This document shows positions 1 to 3,416 of a stretch of 6,173 nt of DNA, one piece after another. The translations under genes were made by a program, and so were the position numbers. Below the pieces are notes generated by a model that was not told the origin of the DNA, did not search any database, and saw only the letters and a list, made by a program, of their open reading frames with translations. Location of the stretch: NCBI GenBank assembly GCA_902796815.1, contig CADBQL010000430.1:1-6173 (forward strand), read 5' to 3'. The DNA comes from an uncultured Coriobacteriaceae bacterium (GTDB lineage Bacteria > Actinomycetota > Coriobacteriia > Coriobacteriales > Eggerthellaceae). Positions within the stretch are counted from its first letter, which is position 1, and each line of letters begins with the position of its first letter.

Positions 1-240
1 ACGACCCAGGTACAAGATGTTTTGCAGGTGGGTCTCGACTTCTATTTCGAAAGCGATAGCCCCCGCAATCTGTCGCTTCCCTATTGGGAGCCCCACGACG
101 GCGAGGAAGTTCTTGTGAAGGGAACAATTACCGAAGTGGCGGGCATGAGCGTTAACCAGATGGGCGCTTTCAAGTTGAAGGACGCCGAAATAGCCGAGGT
201 CCTACCTGAAGGAACAATCGAATCGCTCGAACGCAGCTAA
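1..240 (+). CDS. C-terminal part of a protein with a possible OB-fold (tRNA_anti-like) ending
   Basis: The reading frame is open from base 1 to the TAA at 238-240, giving 79 visible residues. The N-terminus lies outside the window; the TTG at 22 is just a codon inside the open frame and need not be the start. The segment EEVLVKGTITEV followed by AFKLKDAEIAEV resembles the last strands of the tRNA_anti-like OB-fold family, where a 'G..V.vkG.v' strand precedes a closing 'l.d..i' strand. This assignment rests on a short pattern and is tentative. No signal peptide or membrane segment is visible in this part. The gene converges on the minus-strand operon to its right and is the only plus-strand gene here, so it probably has no functional link to the others. 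Confidence 0.7.
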   Translation, partial: TTQVQDVLQVGLDFYFESDSPRNLSLPYWEPHDGEEVLVKGTITEVAGMSVNQMGAFKLKDAEIAEVLPEGTIESLERS

Positions 241-386
241 CACGGCCTGAAAGCGAAAACCGCATCCCCAGGTTGATTGCAGCTAAGCGGGCAGCCCATG
301 CCTAGCCTCTCGAAGATCTTCCGCAACTTCTCGGCGGTCTCACCGAGAGATACCTCCCATAACCAGGCCGCGGCCTCATCGCGCAC
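237..386 (-). CDS. Possible small 49-codon ORF or gene remnant after the S26 peptidase gene
   Basis: A frame open on the minus strand from a GTG at 384-386 to a TAG at 237-239 overlaps the last 11 bases of the S26 peptidase gene, an arrangement compatible with translational coupling. The first half, RDEAAAWLWEV then GETAEKLRKIFERLGM, looks like real amphipathic protein and faintly recalls the 'W..l.g..t.eel...l' pattern of PqqD domains. The second half contains CPLSC and ends in Cys. There is no clear Shine-Dalgarno sequence. The stop codon overlaps the stop of the convergent plus-strand gene. It may be a small gene, the tail of a degraded gene or chance. If it is not coding, positions 241-375 hold no gene and no terminator with a T-run that I can see. 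Confidence 0.25.
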   Translation of the reverse strand: MRDEAAAWLWEVSLGETAEKLRKIFERLGMGCPLSCNQPGDAVFAFRPC

Positions 387-864
387 GGCGCACCATCTTT
401 GAGACGCGACGCCGCGCCGCCAACAGCGCGCGCTTAAGGAATATGCGAGGCCGCTCCGTAACGAGCACCGCTCGCGTGTATGCGCGATAGCCAAACTCGC
501 TCACGTCGTGCGTGCGCCCGCGCCCGCTGCGCCCGTCCCGCACGAACCCGCGCATTACGCCAACGACGTCGTCCTCGGCCACATGCTCGCGAGCCACGCA
601 GTTGTCCCCGAGCGTCAAATACCCTTCCGGCACAACCTCCACTACGCGATGCAGCACCCAGCTCGCTGGCGGGCGCCGATACAGCACCACGTCGCCCACG
701 CTGCAGCGCCCCTCTTTGGGCGCCGCGATGAACAGGTCGCGCCCTTGACGCAGCAACGGCATCATGCTCGTCCCGACGTTGGTATAAGTCAGGCTGCCAT
801 ATTCGTGCAGGTATTCCTCGTAGGTCATCCCGGTATGTTGGCCAACGTCAATCACTGCACACAT
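376..864 (-). CDS. S24/S26 family peptidase (soluble, signal-peptidase-like, Ser/His type)
   Basis: This 162-residue protein carries the S24/S26 serine peptidase signature. GTSMMPLL at 31-38 gives the nucleophile Ser33, the segment GDVVLYRR at 57-64 is the usual strand, and VLHRVVEV at 70-77 puts His72 where bacterial signal peptidase I has its general-base Lys. This His form is typical of the SipW/archaeal/ER type. LTLGDN at 83-88 is the conserved box near the end of the fold. No transmembrane segment is visible, unlike a true signal peptidase, so the enzyme is probably cytosolic. The C-terminus is very basic (RRRVSKMVRRAR). The start has an in-frame TAG two codons upstream and AGGGG directly before the ATG; the internal ATG at 826-828 (Met13) is an alternative. 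As the last clear gene of the kinase/PqqD operon it is a candidate leader peptidase for a small peptide. The family call is strong; the substrate is inference. Confidence 0.88.
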   Translation of the reverse strand: MCAVIDVGQHTGMTYEEYLHEYGSLTYTNVGTSMMPLLRQGRDLFIAAPKEGRCSVGDVVLYRRPPASWVLHRVVEVVPEGYLTLGDNCVAREHVAEDDVVGVMRGFVRDGRSGRGRTHDVSEFGYRAYTRAVLVTERPRIFLKRALLAARRRVSKMVRRAR

Positions 865-934
865 CCCCTAGCTTCGTCCTTCAGAGACGCAAAACCACAC
901 AAGCCCCTCCGGAGGCTGCCTAAAGAGAGCATTT

Positions 935-964
935 TCGCACTTAGCTAGCACTGACGAAGTGCGA
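935..964. repeat. Hairpin in the 125-bp gap between the pqqD-like and S26 genes
   Basis: TCGCACTT at 935-942 and AAGTGCGA at 957-964 form a perfect 8-bp inverted repeat around a 14-nt loop. No T-run follows on either strand, so it is not a standard intrinsic terminator. The gap (865-989) is notable because the two genes upstream in the same operon overlap. A second, weaker stem around the CCTCCGGAGG palindrome (906-915) is followed on the minus strand by GGTTTT some distance on. The structure could set relative expression of the peptidase gene or protect an mRNA end. Confidence 0.4.
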
Positions 965-989
965 TTCCCCCTGAGGCTGTCCATGCCTG

Positions 990-1250
990 TTACTCGACCA
1001 GCGCGCCGATCTTTCGCAGCTCGTCGAGCGCGCGTGCCACGTCGCTCTCGATAGCGCCTTCGGGCGCATCGAAGCGCTCGCGCATGGCGGCGATGACGGC
1101 CTCTTCTGTGGTTTCCTCCTGAAGCAGTTCCAGAATCGCTCCGAACGTCTTGTTGCCGCGCACTACACCCGCCCAGCCGGCTGCGCCCGTGGGTACGAGC
1201 AATGACTCGGTGCCTGCGTCGTGTGCGATGAACTCTTCTTTTAGCTTCAT
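990..1250 (-). CDS. PqqD family protein (RRE-type peptide-binding domain)
   Basis: The 86-residue protein has the size and layout of a stand-alone PqqD domain: an N-terminal strand region (about 5-32), a helix around TFGAILELLQEETTEEAV (35-52), an acidic linker and a last helix ending DVARALDELRKIGALVE. PqqD-like domains (RiPP recognition elements) are winged-helix folds that hold the leader of a precursor peptide and present it to modifying enzymes. The start is firm: an ATG at 1248-1250 overlaps the kinase gene's TGA as ATGA, with a GGAGG nine bases upstream. The coupling suggests that kinase and PqqD are made in fixed proportion and may act as a complex. A plausible leader partner is the 32-residue peptide encoded at 3299-3397, but this is inferred from proximity and leader-like features only. 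Confidence 0.88.
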   Translation of the reverse strand: MKLKEEFIAHDAGTESLLVPTGAAGWAGVVRGNKTFGAILELLQEETTEEAVIAAMRERFDAPEGAIESDVARALDELRKIGALVE

Positions 1251-2011
1251 AGAAATTCGCCTCCGCTCATGGCGGAGAAGGAAACCTCCGCCGCCTCGAT
1301 GCCCTTAGTGCAATGCAGCCGCCACAAATCCACGCGAGCGACCATCCGGTCGACCAGCGCGAGCGTCAATGCGAGCGCCGCAGGGTCCAGCGGCCGGTAC
1401 ACGTGCCGCAGCAGAGCAGGATAGGCCTCCGCAGCCGCCAGGCGCCCGATATGGTTGCCATCGCCGCGCGTGAGCAGGCATACTGCCCGCAACGGCACGG
1501 CCACATCGCTCGACAGCCGATGTTTTCCATCCCAAGGCGTCCCGTAGGCTATCGCCCCGCCATCCGTCACCCGCACGAGCGGCTTGTCGTCGTTGACCAT
1601 CATGGCACGTTCGCCCAGCAGCTCACGCCACCGCCGCGCGTGCGTGCTCTTGCCCGTACCGCTCGGCGCGCAGAACAGGTACGCCGAGCCATCCACCGCG
1701 ACGCACGACCCATGCACAAGCACCGCATCCCGCGCGGGCATGGCCTCTGCAATCTTGCGATAAACGGCCAGCGTCTCCAGATAGCCGTCAGATGAAGCGC
1801 GCTCCCCACGCTCCGCCGCAGCTTCAGCCGTTTCAGCCGCCTCGGAGCGTTCCCGCTCGAAATCGATGTCGGCCTGCGAGGTGAGCACCGTGAAATCCGG
1901 CTCCCCCTCGAAGCGGTAGCGGCGACACAACGTATGCACGTCCGCATGCAAAGACTCCACACGCACAACCGCGCCCGCAATCCGATATGTGTCAACCACA
2001 GATCCGCCCAT
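1247..2011 (-). CDS. HPr kinase/phosphorylase-like (PEPCK-type P-loop) protein of a peptide-modification locus
   Basis: Numbered from the TTG at 2114-2116 the frame is 289 residues; from the ATG at 2009-2011 (residue 36) it is 254. The core matches the HPrK-like family: LVHGSCVAVDG (133-143, with the His seen in HPr kinases), a P-loop APSGTGKST (150-158), the metal-binding MVNDDKP (173-179) and YGTPWDGK (191-198). The ATG start is preferred because family members, as I recall them, begin shortly before a 'Y.IAG..v' strand, here YRIAGAVV (44-51). However, only the TTG has a fair ribosome site (GAAAGG), and an in-frame TAG sits directly before it. Classical HPr kinase is about 310 residues and acts on HPr; such shorter relatives occur in RiPP loci, including lasso clusters where the kinase phosphorylates the peptide. 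The ATGA overlap with the PqqD gene supports that context. The substrate is unknown. Confidence 0.82.
   Translation of the reverse strand: MGGSVVDTYRIAGAVVRVESLHADVHTLCRRYRFEGEPDFTVLTSQADIDFERERSEAAETAEAAAERGERASSDGYLETLAVYRKIAEAMPARDAVLVHGSCVAVDGSAYLFCAPSGTGKSTHARRWRELLGERAMMVNDDKPLVRVTDGGAIAYGTPWDGKHRLSSDVAVPLRAVCLLTRGDGNHIGRLAAAEAYPALLRHVYRPLDPAALALTLALVDRMVARVDLWRLHCTKGIEAAEVSFSAMSGGEFL
1260..1264 (-). promoter_or_regulatory. Ribosome binding site of the pqqD-like gene, inside the kinase gene
   Basis: On the minus strand GGAGG lies nine bases before the ATG at 1248-1250, within the last codons of the upstream kinase gene. It fixes the PqqD start and allows reinitiation across the ATGA overlap. 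Confidence 0.7.
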
Positions 2012-2149
2012 CACCGTTGCGAAACTGCCGAAGCCTCGGCAAATAAACTCGACTTGACGAAACCGATCATGTTGCGGCTCCCTATCGTTGTCTTTCGGCT
2101 TTTGCAGATTGTACAACTATTGCGGGCCTTTCAAAACACTTCGCCCCAT

Positions 2150-2155
2150 TTAATA
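2150..2155 (-). promoter_or_regulatory. Possible -10 element for the kinase/PqqD/S26 operon
   Basis: On the minus strand TATTAA, within the AT-rich GATTATTAAATG, is the only AT-rich stretch just upstream of the kinase gene and could serve as a -10 box. No good TTGACA lies 16-18 bases upstream, where the 11-bp repeat array begins. If the promoter is real it would depend on an activator or use another sigma factor. Weak support. Confidence 0.2.
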
Positions 2156-2173
2156 ATCGTCGCGCATGTGGTT

Positions 2174-2335
2174 TACGGGTCGCGGTCGGATCGCGGTCCG
2201 ATTGCAGACCGATTGAGGTCTGATAGCAGATCGACCGCGGCCCGATTGAGGCATAATTGCAGCCAGATTGAGGCCCAGTCGGCCTCACCCGATCCAGCTG
2301 CGACCTGGTCGTTGCCCGGCTGCAGCCCAGTCGGC
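2174..2335. repeat. Degenerate 11-bp tandem repeat array (about 14 units)
   Basis: Ten contiguous 11-base units run from 2174 to 2283. Examples are GTCCGATTGCA at 2196, GACCGATTGAG at 2207, GCCCGATTGAG at 2240 and GCCAGATTGAG at 2262; the rough consensus is GNCCGATTGMR. After a 7-base break, four more diverged units start at 2291, 2302, 2314 and 2325, with one extra base before the third. The unit at 2325 (GCCCAGTCGGC) is identical to that at 2273. A period of 11 bp puts each unit on nearly the same face of the helix and is not a codon multiple, arguing against a coding origin. The array sits just upstream of the kinase operon, so it could be an operator with many binding sites, or an expanded repeat without function. 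Confidence 0.7.
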
Positions 2336-2341
2336 TTCGCC

Positions 2342-2409
2342 CGGCCCGAAACGGTGACAACCTTGAAATTCGCATCGGGAAAATTCAGGGTTGTCACCGT
2401 TTCGGGCCG
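2342..2409. repeat. Long palindromic element (21-bp perfect inverted repeat)
   Basis: The arms 2342-2362 (CGGCCCGAAACGGTGACAAC plus C) and 2389-2409 are perfect reverse complements over 21 bases. After one wobble position, four more pairs (TGAA 2364-2367 with TTCA 2384-2387) extend the stem around a short AT-rich loop. Neither side has a T-run, so an ordinary intrinsic terminator is unlikely, though such a stem may still stop or stabilise transcripts from either side. The shape suits a REP-like or other dispersed palindromic repeat. Whether it is multi-copy cannot be seen from one window. Confidence 0.8.
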
Positions 2410-2468
2410 CATCCGCCGCCCTCAAGATCGCAAACGGACCCTCTTCTTAAAACCGTTCATGATTCGCG

Positions 2469-2504
2469 ATCGGTGAGCCGGCTGATTGCAGTCGGTTCAC
2501 CGAT
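2469..2504. terminator. Hairpin spanning the stop codon of the membrane-protein gene
   Basis: Positions 2469-2484 pair with 2489-2504 over 16 positions around the tetraloop ATTG. All pair in a plus-strand transcript (two as G-U); in the minus-strand transcript those two become C-A mismatches. It covers the TGA at 2497-2499. No T-run follows on the minus strand (GCGAATCATGAACGG comes next), so a role in ending or protecting the surface-protein/peptide/membrane-protein transcript is possible but not proven. The apex carries GCTGATTGCA, close to the units of the 11-bp array. Confidence 0.35.
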
Positions 2505-3285
2505 TCCTGCGCTTCAGCCTCCAGAAGGCAAGCCCCGCCACAGCGGCTGCCACGATGACGCCACCAACGGCGAACGGGACGTACGATATGCCCTGATCTT
2601 GCGTGGCTACCTCCGACTCATCGCTTAGCTCGGTCTCGCCCTCCCCGCTTGTTGCCGCACCGCTGGCGCTCATCCCGCTCGAGGTCGTGGCTGCTTGGCC
2701 ATCTGACGCATCCCCCGATGTGGCATCCACGACGACCTGCCCGCCGTCCGCGTCGGTGAAGCTCACGCTCGAACCGCGCACATCCACTTCCACGCCATCA
2801 TCGCCGCGAATGATGACGGCGCCACCGCCATGCTCCTCGACCGTATAGCGATGGCTGTCGTCAATCGTTCGAACGGCGCCCGAGGGGTCAACAAGCACGA
2901 GATTTCCACCTTCATCCACACTCACAACCGACCCGTCGTCCAGTCGGATGCCTGGGGATTTGGAGCCAGGTTGAGAGGATGTGGAGCTGGAAGGCTGCGA
3001 TTCCGTCGCCACCTCATCTTGGAGCCCTGTCTCGGAACTGGATCCGTCGGTGTTGGCCTGCCGCTCCGGCTCAGCAGCGTCCGCGGCGTTCCCGGCACCC
3101 GCCGCGCCCGCCGCGTCGCTATCCTCGCCCGAGTTGAGCACGACGGGATTGAAACCACCCGTCATCTCAGTCTCGTTGTCTGCATGCGCCTCAATCGGAA
3201 ACGCCAGAAACGCGATGACGGCCAGGATGCACGGGAGAACTCTCCACAAGGCAGCAATCGGCTTCCCACACGTTCGATGGAACAT
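2497..3285 (-). CDS. Secreted, C-terminally membrane-anchored acidic protein with DNETE at its mature N-terminus
   Basis: A longer frame begins at a TTG (3367-3369), but that would overlap the peptide gene. The ATG at 3283-3285 is preferred because GGTGA lies five bases upstream, it follows the peptide stop by 13 bases, and it places a normal signal peptide first. The protein has 262 residues. It has a basic start, a hydrophobic core VLPCILAVIAFLAF and a cleavage site AHA|DN after residue 35. The mature chain opens DNETEMTGGFNPVV, then a Ser/Gly/Ala/acid-rich linker (about 50-110) and a region of short beta-hairpin-like repeats rich in DG and GG (about 113-189). A second Ser-rich linker leads to one membrane helix (about 235-255) and a basic tail RLKRRNR. 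It should sit in the membrane with its N-terminus outside. I recognise no family. The DNETE opening repeats the C-terminal motif of the peptide encoded just upstream. Confidence 0.82.
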   Translation of the reverse strand: MFHRTCGKPIAALWRVLPCILAVIAFLAFPIEAHADNETEMTGGFNPVVLNSGEDSDAAGAAGAGNAADAAEPERQANTDGSSSETGLQDEVATESQPSSSTSSQPGSKSPGIRLDDGSVVSVDEGGNLVLVDPSGAVRTIDDSHRYTVEEHGGGAVIIRGDDGVEVDVRGSSVSFTDADGGQVVVDATSGDASDGQAATTSSGMSASGAATSGEGETELSDESEVATQDQGISYVPFAVGGVIVAAAVAGLAFWRLKRRNR

Positions 3286-3298
3286 GCAAATCACCGGC

Positions 3299-3397
3299 TT
3301 AACCCCCCACTTCGGTTTCGTTATCGCTCGTAGTGATGATGTCCTCCGCATCGAATTCGACGGCTTCAATCTCCAGGCCCTCGTACTGTTCTTTCAT
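3299..3397 (-). CDS. 32-residue leader-core-like peptide ending DNETEVGG (candidate modified-peptide precursor)
   Basis: The ATG at 3395-3397 follows an excellent ribosome site (GGGGAGG, nine bases away) and lies 19 bases after the surface-protein stop. The frame ends with TAA at 3299-3301, 13 bases before the membrane-protein start. The peptide begins MKEQYEGLEIEAVEFDAEDI, continues ITTS and ends DNETEVGG. It is strongly acidic, with no hydrophobic signal core. The layout (a Tyr near the N-terminus, alternating hydrophobic/acidic residues, then D-I-I-T-T-S before a short variable tail) resembles a class of small gut-bacterial peptides of the 'Y..pe.ev..f..eDvITTS' kind that I recall as uncharacterised. 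RiPP leaders often carry an N-terminal Tyr motif bound by PqqD-like domains, and a PqqD protein is encoded nearby. TTS before Asp meets the small-residue -3/-1 rule for S26 cleavage. That it is expressed is well supported by its layout; its modification is inference. Confidence 0.78.
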   Translation of the reverse strand: MKEQYEGLEIEAVEFDAEDIITTSDNETEVGG

Positions 3398-3406
3398 ATC
3401 GACGAT

Positions 3407-3413
3407 CCTCCCC
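3407..3413 (-). promoter_or_regulatory. Strong ribosome binding site of the DNETE peptide gene
   Basis: GGGGAGG on the minus strand, with its GGAGG core nine bases before the ATG at 3395-3397, starts four bases after the stop codon of the surface-protein gene. Its strength is the main reason to accept the short ORF as a gene, and it implies the peptide may be translated more heavily than its neighbours. Confidence 0.75.
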
Positions 3414-3416
3414 TCA

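Larger units (their letters stand above)
2012..2496. other. Intergenic region with repeats between the two minus-strand gene sets
   Basis: About 380-485 bp lie between the membrane-protein gene and the kinase gene, depending on the kinase start. Reading from high to low coordinates (transcription direction), the region has a hairpin over the upstream stop codon, about 60 bp with nothing recognised, a long palindrome, a tandem 11-bp array, then a short AT-rich stretch before the kinase gene. Frames open through the array and palindrome on both strands follow from the repeats and show no protein family. I see no tRNA, riboswitch or RiPP precursor ORF here. Confidence 0.6.

Noticed and set aside
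376..864. LexA/phage-repressor type S24 regulator
   Set aside because: No helix-turn-helix domain is present, and the Ser33/His72 boxes with GDN fit the signal-peptidase side of the clan better than the Ser/Lys self-cleaving repressors.
508..948. Plus-strand frame over the S26 peptidase gene
   Set aside because: Complement of a gene with conserved Ser/His boxes; no domain or ribosome site on the plus strand.
868..984. 38-codon frame between the pqqD-like and S26 genes as a RiPP precursor
   Set aside because: Poor ribosome site, no leader-like pattern and no acidic Tyr motif; kept only as a remark on the gap.
1313..1795. 160-codon plus-strand frame
   Set aside because: Antisense to the HPrK-like gene, which carries a P-loop and other conserved motifs; the plus-strand product is Arg/Pro/His-rich with no recognisable domain.
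1247..2011. True HPr kinase/phosphorylase of carbon catabolite repression
   Set aside because: Shorter than the classical enzyme, with a divergent N-terminus, and the overlapping PqqD gene points to peptide modification instead of HPr.
2174..2335. CRISPR array
   Set aside because: Units are 11 bp, contiguous and degenerate, with no spacers and no cas genes.
2342..2409. Classical Rho-independent terminator
   Set aside because: The stem is strong, but neither side is followed by a run of T in the transcript direction.
2082..2476. Several overlapping frames on both strands through the repeat region
   Set aside because: They owe their openness to the palindrome and the 11-bp array, have low-complexity Arg/Ser-rich translations and no ribosome sites.
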